Shown here: in pieces, positions 33,723 through 42,856 of the stretch | Layout of the letters: each line of letters begins with the position of its first letter | Position numbering within the stretch: the stretch's first letter is position 1 | NCBI GenBank assembly: GCA_036558005.1 | Contig: DATBGO010000335.1 | Coordinates: 19,197 to 83,196 of the forward strand | Source of the DNA: DATBGO01 sp036558005 | GTDB lineage: Bacteria > Actinomycetota > Actinomycetes > Streptosporangiales > Streptosporangiaceae | Direction of reading: 5' to 3' | DNA length: 64,000 bases | Program-made: the position numbers and the translations under genes | Notes under the pieces: generated by a model | Databases searched by the model: none | What the model was told of the DNA's origin: nothing | Seen by the model: the letters and a program-made list of their open reading frames with translations, nothing else

Positions 33723-35937
33723 CAACCCAGCCGAACGGATAAGCCGCTGGCATCCCGGCCCTGCCTACCGGTCAGCCGCGCCAGCCCGGCCAGCGACCGC
33801 CGGTGAGCTGGCCAGCTGGCGGCAGCGGATCCGGGCCGCGGTGCAGCGCCTGGCCGGCGATGACGGCCCGGCCGAGAAGGTGACCGGGTCGCTGCTGGCC
33901 GCGCAGGACACCGGCCGGCTGCGGCACGAGGAGTACCTGCTCAGCCGCGGTGCTGGCGGTGAATTCCGGGTCGTGCTCGCCCGGCCGCTGGCCCCGGCCG
34001 TACCCGCCGGGGCTGCTGCGCCCGCCGGGGCTGCCGAGCCCGCCGGGGCTGCCAGGTCCGCGGGGCTTACCGGGCCGGCCGCGCTGGCCCGCGGCGTGGT
34101 GGTCTGCCCGGGCCGCAACGCGGTGCTGGGCCAGGTGACCGGCCAGCAGCCGCCCGACTACCCCGACCGCGACGTCGCCGCCCAGCTCAGCCAGGCCGGC
34201 TTCGTCACCGTGACGCTCGGCTACGGGCTCGACGGGGTGCTCGACCCGGCGGTGCTGGCGGGCCGGGACGAAGCATCGGTGCTGGCGCAGGCCTACGCCA
34301 CCGCCGGGCAGCCGCTGGTCGGCGTGCTCGCCAGGGACGCGCTCACCGCCGCCGCCTGGCTGGCCGGCCGGCTGGCCGGGCCAGCAGCGGGCGGCGGCAC
34401 GGCCCCGGTCGCGCTGCTGGGGCACAGCCTGGGCGCGGCGGTAGCGCTGTACGCCGGGCTGCTCGATGACCTGGCCCGCCCGCTGTGCCTGGCCAGCTAC
34501 CTGGGCAGCTTCGCGGTCCTGGCGCACGGCGGCGGCGCGGCCATGCTGCCGGGCATCGGCGCGCACGCGGACCTGCCCGAGCTGTACGGCGCCCTCGCGC
34601 CCGCGCCGCTGCAGGTCCAGTACGGCCTGCGGGACCCCAACCTGGACCCGGCGGACGCGGCCCGGGCCGGCACCGTGATCACCGGCATCTACCAGGCGGC
34701 GGGCGCGGCCGGGCGGGCCGAGATCGTCGCGGCGCCGATGGGCCACGGCACCGACGTGCCAGCCGCGATCGGGTTCCTGCGCGCCGCGCTCGACGACCAG
34801 CCCGCCGCGCCGCCCGCCCTGGTGCCGCCCGCCCGGCCGTACTTCGACGCCGGGATGCGCACCGAGATCGGCGCGGCGATCGACGGGACGCTCCGCTCGG
34901 GCCTGCTGACCCTGGGCCCGCAGGTGGCGCGGTTCGAGCGGGAACTCGCCGCCTGGACCGGGGCCGTGACGGTCACGGTCAGCTCAGGCTCGGCCGCGCT
35001 CGAACTCATCATGCGCCAGATCGGCGTGGCCGGCCGGACCGTGCTCGTCCCTGCCAACACGTTCTTCGCCACCGCGGCGTCCGCACTGCGGGCCGGCGCG
35101 CAGGTGGACTTCGTCGACCTGGAACCGGCCGGGCTCGGCCTGGCACCCGAGTCGCTGGCCGAGCGACTCGACGCTCATCCCGGCCAGGTCGCGGCGGTCG
35201 TCGTCATGCACACCGGCGGGATCGTGTCGCCCGGCCTGCGCCAGGTCATCGAGCTGTGTCACGGCCGCGGCATCCCGGTCGTCGAGGACGCCGCGCACGC
35301 GCTGGGCAGCAGGCTGGACGGCGTCCCGGCCGGGTCGATCGCCGACTTCGGCGCGTACTCGTTCTACCCGACCAAGGTGCTGACCTCAGCCGAGGGCGGC
35401 GCCGTGGTCGCCGCCGACGAAGGGCACCTCGACCGGCTGCGCCGGGTCCGCGACCACGGCCGGTCCCGCGACAGCGCCACCAGGCATGACCTGCTCGGCA
35501 CCAACTGGCGGCTGAGCGAGCTGCACGCCGCCGTCGGGCTGGCCCAGGCGGGCAGGCTCGCTGGGCAGATCGCGCTGCGGGCCCAGGCGGCCGCCCGCTA
35601 CGACCAGCTGCTGGCCGGCCTCGGGGCGGCCGAGCCCTACCGGCTGCCGCCGGGCGTGACCACCAGCTGGTACAAGTACATCGTCCTGCTGCGCGATGCC
35701 CGCATCGGCCGGGCGGAACTCAAGGACCGGCTGCGCCGGTCCCAGGTGGCGCTGGCCGGCGAGGTGTACGACACGCTGCTGCCCGACCAGCCCTACTTCG
35801 CCGGCCACCCGGGGACCGGCGGCCTGCGGCAGGCGCGGGCGTTCGCGGCCGGGCACATCTGCCTGCCGGTCTACCCCGACATCACCGCCGACGAGCAGGA
35901 ACGCGTGGCCAGCGCGCTGCACCGGGAACTGGGATGA
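33706..35937 (+). CDS. Fusion of an alpha/beta hydrolase domain and a DegT/DnrJ/EryC1 aminotransferase
   Basis: A 743-residue two-domain protein. Residues about 45-370 are an alpha/beta-hydrolase fold with nucleophile elbow GHSLGAA (Ser241) and a late His in MGHGTDVPAAIGFL. Residues about 375-743 are a DegT-family PLP aminotransferase: VTVSSGSAALELIMRQ, DAAHALGSRLDG and the Schiff-base Lys557 in YSFYPTKVLTSAEGG, then HDLLGTNWRLSELHAAVG. Between about 100 and 125 is a low-complexity PAGAAAPAGAAEPAGAA stretch. Such a fusion is unusual. It may combine release of an acyl or ester group with transamination of the carbonyl product. Overlaps: 17 bases with the radical SAM gene, 4 with the LuxC-like gene. 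Confidence 0.85.
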   Translation: MPTSSDNPAERISRWHPGPAYRSAAPARPATAGELASWRQRIRAAVQRLAGDDGPAEKVTGSLLAAQDTGRLRHEEYLLSRGAGGEFRVVLARPLAPAVPAGAAAPAGAAEPAGAARSAGLTGPAALARGVVVCPGRNAVLGQVTGQQPPDYPDRDVAAQLSQAGFVTVTLGYGLDGVLDPAVLAGRDEASVLAQAYATAGQPLVGVLARDALTAAAWLAGRLAGPAAGGGTAPVALLGHSLGAAVALYAGLLDDLARPLCLASYLGSFAVLAHGGGAAMLPGIGAHADLPELYGALAPAPLQVQYGLRDPNLDPADAARAGTVITGIYQAAGAAGRAEIVAAPMGHGTDVPAAIGFLRAALDDQPAAPPALVPPARPYFDAGMRTEIGAAIDGTLRSGLLTLGPQVARFERELAAWTGAVTVTVSSGSAALELIMRQIGVAGRTVLVPANTFFATAASALRAGAQVDFVDLEPAGLGLAPESLAERLDAHPGQVAAVVVMHTGGIVSPGLRQVIELCHGRGIPVVEDAAHALGSRLDGVPAGSIADFGAYSFYPTKVLTSAEGGAVVAADEGHLDRLRRVRDHGRSRDSATRHDLLGTNWRLSELHAAVGLAQAGRLAGQIALRAQAAARYDQLLAGLGAAEPYRLPPGVTTSWYKYIVLLRDARIGRAELKDRLRRSQVALAGEVYDTLLPDQPYFAGHPGTGGLRQARAFAAGHICLPVYPDITADEQERVASALHRELG
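34008..34071 (+). repeat. GC-rich short tandem repeats coding Pro-Ala-Gly-Ala
   Basis: Three near-copies of CCCGCCGGGGCTGC in phase encode PAGAA units inside the hydrolase half of the fusion protein. They make a flexible, probably surface-exposed loop. Copy number could vary between strains. Confidence 0.55.
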
Positions 35938-37253
35938 GCCTGGCCGGGGGAGTGCCGCTGGCCGGGGAGGGCCCGCTGCCCGGGTCTGACCAGCTTGCGG
36001 TGGCCGGCCGGCCGGCCGGCGTCGTGCTGCCGCTGCTGCGCCGCGGCCGCTGGCATCAGTCGCTCGACCAGGTGCCGCTGCCCGGCGGCGGCCGGCTGTC
36101 GGTCGCGCCCGACATCCTGATCCGGGCCGACGCCCGCTGGGCCGGCGATCAGCCGCGCGTGACCATGAGCCGCGCCGAACGGCTGCGGCTGCTGCGGGCC
36201 GCCTGGCAGGCATTCGCCACGGGCACGGTCGACTGCGGCCCGGCCGGCCGCCAGGACGCCGCCGCCTTCGGCCAGCAGCTGTGGCACATAGCCGGCTACC
36301 CCCGGTGCCTGACGACTCGCTGGATCGCGATGCTCGGTGCTTGTCCAGGGGGATTCTCCCCCTGGAACCCCCTCGCTCCCGATCGCTCGGACCGGCCGCT
36401 GGCCGGGCCTCGCGATCGGGATGGATTGACGCTCGTGGCGTTGCCGGGGAATACGTTTACCTGCCTGGAGGCGGTGCTGGCCGGGTGCCTGGCCGGGGAG
36501 GCGGTGTGGGTCCGGCCGAGCAGCAGGGAGCCGGTCAGCGCGTTCCGGCTGGTCGGTGCCCTGCTGGACGCGGGCTGGCCCGCGCACCTGCTGGGGCTTT
36601 ACCCGACCGGCTGGGCGGGCCTGCGCACGCTGGTCCAGGTGACCAGGCGGCAGGTCATCTACGGCGGCCCCGGCGTGGCCGCCGCGTTCGCCGGCTACCC
36701 CGGCGCCGAGGTGCGCGGACCGGTCCGCGCGCTCGCGATCGTCGCCGCCGGCGCGGACCCGGACCAGGCCGCGGGCGCGCTGGCACCGCTGGTCGCCGCG
36801 GACGCCGGCCGGTTCTGCACCAGCGTGCGCACCATCGTCTGCCTGGCCGACCCGGCGCCGGTCGCGGACGCCCTGGCCCGGCGGCTGGACGCGATCAGCC
36901 TGTTCCCCGCCGACCCCGCGCTGCCGCAGTGCGCCTGGCCCGACCGCGAGCAGGCCGCCGCCATCGCCGCCCGGATCACCGCGCACGAGGCTGCCCCCGG
37001 CGCGGACGCCGCCACCGCGCCGCGGCGGGTGACCAGCAGGCCGGTCCTCACCACGGCCGGCCCGCTGACCTACCTCGCGCCCACCCTGCTGTCCTGGCGG
37101 CTCCCGCCGGGAGCACCGGGGGGCTGGACCGGGGCGCACCCGCTGGCCGGCCTGGAGATGCCGTTCCCGTTCGCGACCATCACCGGCGGCTCGGCGGCCC
37201 AGGCGGCCGCGTTCAGCGCCGCCGCCGGCGTCACCCACCACATCGGCAACTGA
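35934..37253 (+). CDS. LuxC-like acyl-CoA/acyl reductase (aldehyde dehydrogenase superfamily)
   Basis: A 439-residue ALDH-superfamily protein resembling LuxC/acyl-CoA reductases. The nucleotide region is TLVALPGNTFTCLEAVLAGCLAGEAVWVRPSSREP; the catalytic Cys is probably Cys295 in GRFCTSVRTIVCL. The C-terminus has LTYLAPTLLSW and MPFPFATITGG. In lux systems LuxC reduces an acyl-enzyme to an aldehyde using NADPH. A palindromic repeat element (36344-36420) lies inside the frame and encodes an atypical segment (GFSPWNPLAPDRSDRPLAG). Neighbouring LuxE-like gene supports an acid reductase role. ATGA overlap with the fusion gene. Confidence 0.8.
   Translation: MSLAGGVPLAGEGPLPGSDQLAVAGRPAGVVLPLLRRGRWHQSLDQVPLPGGGRLSVAPDILIRADARWAGDQPRVTMSRAERLRLLRAAWQAFATGTVDCGPAGRQDAAAFGQQLWHIAGYPRCLTTRWIAMLGACPGGFSPWNPLAPDRSDRPLAGPRDRDGLTLVALPGNTFTCLEAVLAGCLAGEAVWVRPSSREPVSAFRLVGALLDAGWPAHLLGLYPTGWAGLRTLVQVTRRQVIYGGPGVAAAFAGYPGAEVRGPVRALAIVAAGADPDQAAGALAPLVAADAGRFCTSVRTIVCLADPAPVADALARRLDAISLFPADPALPQCAWPDREQAAAIAARITAHEAAPGADAATAPRRVTSRPVLTTAGPLTYLAPTLLSWRLPPGAPGGWTGAHPLAGLEMPFPFATITGGSAAQAAAFSAAAGVTHHIGN
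36344..36420 (+). repeat. Palindromic repeat element inside the LuxC-like gene
   Basis: Two hairpins in a row: TCCAGGGGGA (36344-36353) with TCCCCCTGGA (36357-36366), then CCCGATCGC (36378-36386) with GCGATCGGG (36412-36420). The composition differs from the coding DNA around it, as with REP-like elements of GC-rich genomes. It keeps the reading frame open. Confidence 0.6.
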
Positions 37254-37268
37254 CCTCGGGGGCAGCCA

Positions 37269-38372
37269 ATGACCAGCGACAGCATCGACCGGGGCGCGCG
37301 GATGTTCGAGCTCATGCGGGCCGGGCTGCCCGAGCTCAAGATCGGCCTGGACGAGTGGACCCGGCGGATGATGTCGTGGCACTTCAGCGAGCAGACCGGC
37401 TGCGCGTTCTGGCTGCGCCAGCGCGACCGGCTCGGCTTCGACCCGGTCAGCGACATCACGTGCTTCGCGGACCTGCGCGAGTTCGGCCTGTTCAGCCAGG
37501 AGTCGCTGCGCAACGTGCCAGCCCGCGACCTGCGCCCGCGCGGATTCGCCACGCTGCCGATGCGGGTGTTCGAGACCGGCGGCACCTCCGGGGCCCCGTG
37601 CCGCATCGTCAACGTCACCCGGCTGGCCAGTGACGTCGTCATGTACGCGGCGATGCTGCGGGCGCGCGGCCTGGCCGGCGGCGACATCATCGCGATGACG
37701 CCCAGCGGGCCGCACGCCTACGGGCATTTCGTCGAGGGCCTGGCCGACAGCTGGCAGGGCGCGGTGTGCGCCATCGACTTCGACCCCCGCTGGGTCAAGC
37801 ACCTGCTGCGGGCCGGCCAGGACCCGTCCGGGTACGTCGCCCACCTCTGCGAGCAGGCCAGGACCCTGCTGGAGACCAGGGAGGCAACGCTGCTCTTCAC
37901 CACCTCCCAGCTGCTGCTGACGCTGGTCACGGTGCTGGACGAGCCGCTGGCTGGTTACCGGATCCGGGGCGTGTGCACCGGCGGGACGTCCTGCTCGGCG
38001 GAGGAGATCCGGGTGCTCACCGAGGACTACCTCGGCGGCGTCCAGTGGATCGACACCTACGGCAACACGCTGGTCGGCCACGCGCTGCAGGCCGACCCGC
38101 TGACACCTGGCGCCAGCCGGTCCTACCACCTGGCCCCGCCGTTCGGGGTGCTGCGGGTGGCCAGCCCGGGCGACTGGACCCGCGACGCCGCGCCAGGAGA
38201 ACGCGGCCAGGTCGTCGCCACCACGCTGCTGGAGGACCTGTTCATCCCGAACCTGGCCGAGCGGGACAGCGCGGTGACCGCACCGCCGCACCCGTGGTTC
38301 CCGTGGCCGGGGGTCCGCGACATCCGGCCGCTGCACCCGGCCGGGGGCAGCTACCCCGAAGGCGTCTACTGA
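37269..38372 (+). CDS. LuxE/PaaK-like acyl-adenylating enzyme
   Basis: A 367-residue member of the LuxE/phenylacetate-CoA-ligase group of adenylate-forming enzymes. The phosphate loop is ETGGTSGAPCRI at about 102-113; the A5-like site is WIDTYGNTLVGH and the region GERGQVVATTLLEDLFIPNL follows. It is shorter than full CoA ligases, as is LuxE (about 370). LuxE activates a fatty acid with ATP and hands it to LuxC. Adjacent to the LuxC-like gene, it likely forms an acid reductase with it. Confidence 0.8.
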   Translation: MTSDSIDRGARMFELMRAGLPELKIGLDEWTRRMMSWHFSEQTGCAFWLRQRDRLGFDPVSDITCFADLREFGLFSQESLRNVPARDLRPRGFATLPMRVFETGGTSGAPCRIVNVTRLASDVVMYAAMLRARGLAGGDIIAMTPSGPHAYGHFVEGLADSWQGAVCAIDFDPRWVKHLLRAGQDPSGYVAHLCEQARTLLETREATLLFTTSQLLLTLVTVLDEPLAGYRIRGVCTGGTSCSAEEIRVLTEDYLGGVQWIDTYGNTLVGHALQADPLTPGASRSYHLAPPFGVLRVASPGDWTRDAAPGERGQVVATTLLEDLFIPNLAERDSAVTAPPHPWFPWPGVRDIRPLHPAGGSYPEGVY

Positions 38373-38418
38373 GGTGGCCGGCGTGCGCCCCGCCCGGCCC
38401 CGACGGGAGGTGATCTCA

Positions 38419-39270
38419 TTGCCCAGTTCCAACGGCGTGCCGGTCAGCTTCGGCGCGGACTACTTCGCCCCCATGCTCGACAGCACCGGCCTGCTGGACG
38501 AGCCCCGGCTGCTGCGCGAGCGCTACCTGGAGGAGGGCTACCTGCTGCTGCGCGGCGTGCTGGACCCCGGCCTGCTGTGGCACGCCAGGGCCGCCTACTT
38601 CGCCAGCTTCCCGCCCGGCTACCTGAAGCCGGGCACCAGCCCGGCCGAGGGCGTCTACTCCGGCCACTACCCGCCCGGGCTGCCTGCCTACGGAGTGCGC
38701 GGCCACCCCGCCCACGCGTTCACCCGGTCCCGGTGCTTCACCGAGCTGACCGCCGCGCGCCGGCTGGGCGTTGTCGCCGAGACGCTGCTCGGCGGCCCGG
38801 CGAACCTGGTCCCGCGCAAGGTGCTGCGGCACTTCGACCTCGGCGCGAAGCAGGCGTCCCGGGCCCATGTGGACCACGCCTATCCCAGCGGGGCGGGCGG
38901 CCAGATGGTGACCGTCTGGATCCCGATCGGGCACTGCCCGCTCGACACCGGCGGGCTGATCTACCTGCGGGGCTCGCACCGGCTGGGCCGGGCCGTGATC
39001 GACGCGCCCCGGCTGATGTCGGACCGGCCGGACGACAGCCGCCCGATCAGCCACGACCTGGAATGGACCGCTCGCACCCTCGGCGGGAAATGGCTGTGGA
39101 CCGATTTCCGGGCCGGAGACGTAGCGCTACACTGCCCGGGCATTGTGCACGCGTCGCTCGATATCACGACCGAGGTGATGCGGCTATCGGCCGATATCCG
39201 CTACCAGCAAGCAGGGGAACGGATATACCCCGCCTGGTCACGAGCCTGGGCAGCCGATGACGGCGCCTGA
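38419..39270 (+). CDS. PhyH-family Fe(II)/2-oxoglutarate-dependent dioxygenase
   Basis: A 283-residue enzyme of the phytanoyl-CoA dioxygenase family. The iron ligands fit HxD...H: His150 and Asp152 in AHVDHAY, distal His near 238-244 in LHCPGIVHASL. An oxygen-dependent hydroxylation or desaturation step is likely. I choose a TTG start at 38419 because it follows, at 8 bases, GGAGGTGATC, which fully matches the 16S anti-Shine-Dalgarno end; a GTG at 38374 is the longer alternative. It ends overlapping the glycosyltransferase start by 14 bases. Confidence 0.82.
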   Translation: MPSSNGVPVSFGADYFAPMLDSTGLLDEPRLLRERYLEEGYLLLRGVLDPGLLWHARAAYFASFPPGYLKPGTSPAEGVYSGHYPPGLPAYGVRGHPAHAFTRSRCFTELTAARRLGVVAETLLGGPANLVPRKVLRHFDLGAKQASRAHVDHAYPSGAGGQMVTVWIPIGHCPLDTGGLIYLRGSHRLGRAVIDAPRLMSDRPDDSRPISHDLEWTARTLGGKWLWTDFRAGDVALHCPGIVHASLDITTEVMRLSADIRYQQAGERIYPAWSRAWAADDGA

Positions 39271-40585
39271 GGGCCGGGCCGGCCCCGGCTGGCTGGCCGG
39301 CCGGTACGCGGACTACATCGTGCTGGACAGCGACCCGGACGTGCCGCAGATCGCCGCCGACTACTGGGAGCTCAGCGCGGACAGCTACGCCCGGGTACAC
39401 GCCCACGTGCGCGCGTTCGCGGCCGCCGACCAGGCCGCCAGCGCGGCCTGCCAGCGGCTGGCCGGCGCTCCCGCCGACCCGGCCCGCTGGCGGGCGGCAC
39501 AGGCCGCGCTGGCCGGGCTGCTGGGCAGCCGGCCGGCCGCGCTGGCCGCCGGGACCGAGCTGGTGGCCGGCGCCGACGCCCGGATCTGGATCGACCACTG
39601 GCTCGGCGCCGGGTACCAGCCAGCCGCCCGCCCCTACCGGCTGGCCGACCTGCCGCCTGCCGTCTCACGGCCGGCCAGCTCACCGCGGGCCGGCTCCCGG
39701 CGAGCGCCGCGGGCAGTCGGCCCGCCGCAGCCGGCGGGCAGCGCCGGCCCGGGCGTCCGGGCCAGCGCGCCGCGGGTACACGTCGTCATCCCGTTCCGGG
39801 ACAACGAGGGGGGAGTGCGGCTGCGTAACCTCGCGGCCTGCCTGCACGCGCTGCGCGACCAGGATTACCCCGCCAGCCTGACGCAGGTCACCGTGGTCGA
39901 GACCGACACCAGGCCGCGCTGGCGGGAAGTGATCGAGCCGCTGGCCAGCCGGTACCTGCACGCGCACAAGGACGGCGATTTCAACAAGTCGTGGACGATC
40001 AACGTCGGGCTGCGGTCCGGCGGGCGGCCGGGCGCGCCGGGCACCGCCGAGCTCAGCTGCGTGCTGGACGCCGACATCCTGGTCGACCGCTCGTTCCTGA
40101 CCCGCAACGCGGCCCGGCTGGCCGGCCCGCAGCAGCAGGCACACCTGCCGTTCCGCTGGTCGCTGTCGCTGGATGAGGTGTCCACCGACCGGGCGCTGCG
40201 GATCCGGGTGGCCGGCCGCGCCGCCCGGGTCGACGAGGCGGTGCTGCGCGGGCTGCTGCTGCGCGAGCCGCCGGGCGGGTGCCTGTGGGCCCGCACCGCG
40301 CTGCTGCACCGGATCGGCGGCTACGACGAGCGGTTCGAGGGATGGGGCGGCGAGGACGACGACATGGCCGCCCGGATCAGCCAGGCGGCCCCGCTGGCCC
40401 GGTTCGGCGATCCGCTGCTGCACCTGAACCATCCGCGGCCGGTCATGGTCCGCGCCGACGGGCAGGCGATGAACGCCCATCTGCTCGGCGACCGCGGCGG
40501 CGCGCCGGCCTGGACCGGGGCGGCCGGGTTCGGTGACCCGGCCCGGTTCGCCGCGGCCGGGCGGCCGGCCGAGGACCGCCGGTGA
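39257..40585 (+). CDS. Family 2-type glycosyltransferase with N-terminal extension
   Basis: A 442-residue protein. The first 170 residues are Ala-rich and not recognised. From about 175 a GT-A fold starts (RVHVVIPFRDNEGGVRLRNLAACLHALRDQDYP), with the metal-binding Asp271-Ala-Asp273 in VLDADILVDRSF and the acceptor-side FEGWGGEDDDMAARI, as in GT2/GT27 enzymes. It should transfer a sugar to the cluster product. No membrane segment is seen. The stop overlaps the MFS start by 4 bases. Confidence 0.82.
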   Translation: MTAPEGRAGPGWLAGRYADYIVLDSDPDVPQIAADYWELSADSYARVHAHVRAFAAADQAASAACQRLAGAPADPARWRAAQAALAGLLGSRPAALAAGTELVAGADARIWIDHWLGAGYQPAARPYRLADLPPAVSRPASSPRAGSRRAPRAVGPPQPAGSAGPGVRASAPRVHVVIPFRDNEGGVRLRNLAACLHALRDQDYPASLTQVTVVETDTRPRWREVIEPLASRYLHAHKDGDFNKSWTINVGLRSGGRPGAPGTAELSCVLDADILVDRSFLTRNAARLAGPQQQAHLPFRWSLSLDEVSTDRALRIRVAGRAARVDEAVLRGLLLREPPGGCLWARTALLHRIGGYDERFEGWGGEDDDMAARISQAAPLARFGDPLLHLNHPRPVMVRADGQAMNAHLLGDRGGAPAWTGAAGFGDPARFAAAGRPAEDRR

Positions 40586-41865
40586 CCGGGGACGCGCTGG
40601 CGCCCGGAGCCGGGCCGCCGGCGAGCGGGGACGCGGTCGCGCCCGCCGCGGTGCGGCGCGCCCGGCAGGGCATCACCGTGGTGTTCTTCGTCGTCGGGCT
40701 GCAGATCTCCGCGTGGTTCACCCAGATCCCGCAGATCAAGTCCGGCCTGCGGCTGAGCGACGGGGCACTCGGCCTGGCCCTGCTCTGCCCGGCCGCCGGG
40801 GCCCTGCTGACCATGCAGGTCTCCGGGCGGCTGGCCCGGCGCCGGGGCAGCGCGCCGGTGGTGCGGCTGTCCGGCGCGGTGATGGCCGCCACCCTCCCGC
40901 TGATCGGGCTGGCCCGCAGCCCCGGCGCGCTGGCGGCCGCGCTGTTCATCGTGGGCCTGGCCGACGGCCTGCTGGACGTGTCGATGAACGCGCACGCGAT
41001 CGCGGTCGAGAGCGCGGCCGGCCGGCCCATCCTGCAGAGCATGCACGCCTCGTTCAGCCTGGGCACGATCCTCGGCGCGGCGGCGGGCTGGGCCGCGATC
41101 GCCGCCGGGGCGAGCCCGCTGACCTTCCTGAGCATCGTCGCCGTCGCCTCGCTGGCGTCCTCGCTGACCGGGACCGCACGGTTGCTGCCAGCGCGCGCGG
41201 ACCAGGCGCCGGCCGCGGAATCGCCGGGCGGCGGGCAGCGGGCGAAGCCTGGCTGGAGCCTGTTCGTGGTGGTGCTGGGCCTGCTGGGAGCCGGCTGCCT
41301 GTTCGCCGGCGGCGCCGCCGAGAACTGGACCGCGGTGTTCCTGCGCTCGCTGCGCCACCTGACGCCGGCCACCGCGACCGCCGGCTACCTGGGCTTCACC
41401 GTCGCGACGCTGGCTGGCCGGCTGGCCGGGGACCGGCTGCACCGCCGGCTCGGCCCGGTCACCCTGGTGCGGGCCGCCTCGGTGGTCGCCGGGCTCGGCC
41501 TGGCCGCGGCGCTCTTCCTGCCCGGCGAGGCCGTCGCGATCAGCGGTTTCGCCGTGTACGGCCTGGGACTATCGGTCCTCGTCCCGGTTATCTACGGCGC
41601 GGTGGGACACGGTAGCGCCGGCCAGTTCGGTGCCGCGGAGGTCGCGGTCAGCGTCACCCGGTTCACCACGATCAGCTACACCGGGTTCCTGGCCGGGCCG
41701 GCCGTGATCGGCTGGCTCGCGCAGTCACTCGGCCTGGCGCTGGCGCTCGGGTCGGCGCTGCTGGTGCTGGTGGCCACGTTCGCGCTGGCCGGATTCACCC
41801 GGACGGCGCTGCCCGGCGGCAGCGGCCCGGCGCGGGAGGGGGAGCCGGCGCATGCGGCGTTATGA
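40582..41865 (+). CDS. MFS transporter
   Basis: A 427-residue membrane protein of the major facilitator superfamily with about 12 hydrophobic helices (for example FFVVGLQISAWFTQIPQI, ALFIVGLADGLLDVSMNAHA, GLSVLVPVIYGAVG). The motif GRLARRRGSAPVVRLSG fits the family's first cytoplasmic loop. The sequence resembles FucP-like or fructose/purine MFS carriers (LDVSMNAHAIAVE). As part of the operon it is likely the exporter of the product. GTGA overlap with the GT gene. Confidence 0.87.
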   Translation: MTGDALAPGAGPPASGDAVAPAAVRRARQGITVVFFVVGLQISAWFTQIPQIKSGLRLSDGALGLALLCPAAGALLTMQVSGRLARRRGSAPVVRLSGAVMAATLPLIGLARSPGALAAALFIVGLADGLLDVSMNAHAIAVESAAGRPILQSMHASFSLGTILGAAAGWAAIAAGASPLTFLSIVAVASLASSLTGTARLLPARADQAPAAESPGGGQRAKPGWSLFVVVLGLLGAGCLFAGGAAENWTAVFLRSLRHLTPATATAGYLGFTVATLAGRLAGDRLHRRLGPVTLVRAASVVAGLGLAAALFLPGEAVAISGFAVYGLGLSVLVPVIYGAVGHGSAGQFGAAEVAVSVTRFTTISYTGFLAGPAVIGWLAQSLGLALALGSALLVLVATFALAGFTRTALPGGSGPAREGEPAHAAL

Positions 41866-42856
41866 CCTCGCGGCCAGGCAGCAGCTGGCGCTGCGGGAGA
41901 ACGCTCCGGTGCCGGTTCCCGGTCCCGGGGAAGTGCTGGTCAGGGTCGGTGCCTGCACCGTGTGCAACCGCAGCGACCTGGTGTACTACCACTTCCTGGG
42001 GCTGCGGGAGCACTGCGCGCAAGGCTGCTTCGGGCACGAGATCTCCGGCACCGTCGAACGGGCCGGGGAGCAGGTCACCGGGCTGGCACCCGGCGATCGT
42101 GTCTTCGTCCGCACCCCGCTGACCTCCGGGTACGCCGACTACGCGCTGGCCCGCCGGGTGGCTGTCGGCGCGCTGCCCGACGGCATCCCGTTCGAGCACG
42201 GCGCCATCTTGCAGCTGCTGCCGCTGGCCGTGCACGCGACCAGGGGAGTGCGGCTCGGCGACCGGGTCGCGATCCTCGGCCAGGGCCCGGTCGGCCTGAT
42301 GGCGCTGCAGGTGACCCGCAGGCGCGGGGCCAGCGAGGTGGCGGTGGCTGATCTCGACCCGTGGCGGCTCGCCCGGTCCCGGCAGCTCGGCGCCGGCCTG
42401 GCCGTCCGGGTCGAGGCCGCGGGCCAGGACCCCGCGCCGGGCGGCTACGACGCGCTCGGCGGCGAGTTCGACGTGGCCATCGACGCGGTCGGCACCCCGG
42501 CCACCGTCAACGCGTGCGTCAGCCTGATCCGGCCGGGCGGCCTGATCGTCATGCTCGGTACCCACCACGTGGACACCCGGGTCAGCTTCGACCTGGTCAG
42601 CTGGGAGAAGAAGGGACTGCGGGCGCACAGCTCGGCGGAGCCGACCGACCCGGCCAGGGCGCAGGCGATGACGGTGGCCGAGCGGCTCGCGGCGACCATC
42701 GACCTGGCCGCCCTCTACACCGGCAGCTACCCGCTGACCCGGCTCCCCGAGGCCATCGGCCGGCTGTCCGACAGCGGTGTCCTGCACCCGGCCGGCAGCC
42801 CGGCCGCCGCCGGCGGCCCGCCGCCGCGCACGCTCAAGCTCGCCATCGTGCCGTGA
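41852..42856 (+). CDS. Zinc-type medium-chain alcohol dehydrogenase
   Basis: A 334-residue MDR dehydrogenase. Zinc ligands appear as Cys38 in CTVCNRSD, His62 and Glu63 in GHEISG; the Rossmann motif is VAILGQGPVGLMAL. The structural-zinc Cys cluster of classical ADHs is not present. The family oxidises polyols or aminocyclitols (sorbitol, threonine and 2-deoxy-scyllo-inosamine dehydrogenases). It starts inside the MFS gene (14-base overlap) with GGGAGGGGGAG upstream. It could produce the ketone used by the DegT domain. Confidence 0.88.
   Translation: MRRYDLAARQQLALRENAPVPVPGPGEVLVRVGACTVCNRSDLVYYHFLGLREHCAQGCFGHEISGTVERAGEQVTGLAPGDRVFVRTPLTSGYADYALARRVAVGALPDGIPFEHGAILQLLPLAVHATRGVRLGDRVAILGQGPVGLMALQVTRRRGASEVAVADLDPWRLARSRQLGAGLAVRVEAAGQDPAPGGYDALGGEFDVAIDAVGTPATVNACVSLIRPGGLIVMLGTHHVDTRVSFDLVSWEKKGLRAHSSAEPTDPARAQAMTVAERLAATIDLAALYTGSYPLTRLPEAIGRLSDSGVLHPAGSPAAAGGPPPRTLKLAIVP

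Noticed and set aside
35871..38432. Long minus-strand open frame (853 codons) over the LuxC/LuxE region
   Set aside because: It is a GC-rich shadow: the plus-strand frames have clear domains and overlapping operon starts, while this frame gives Arg/Gly/Pro-rich, domain-free protein.
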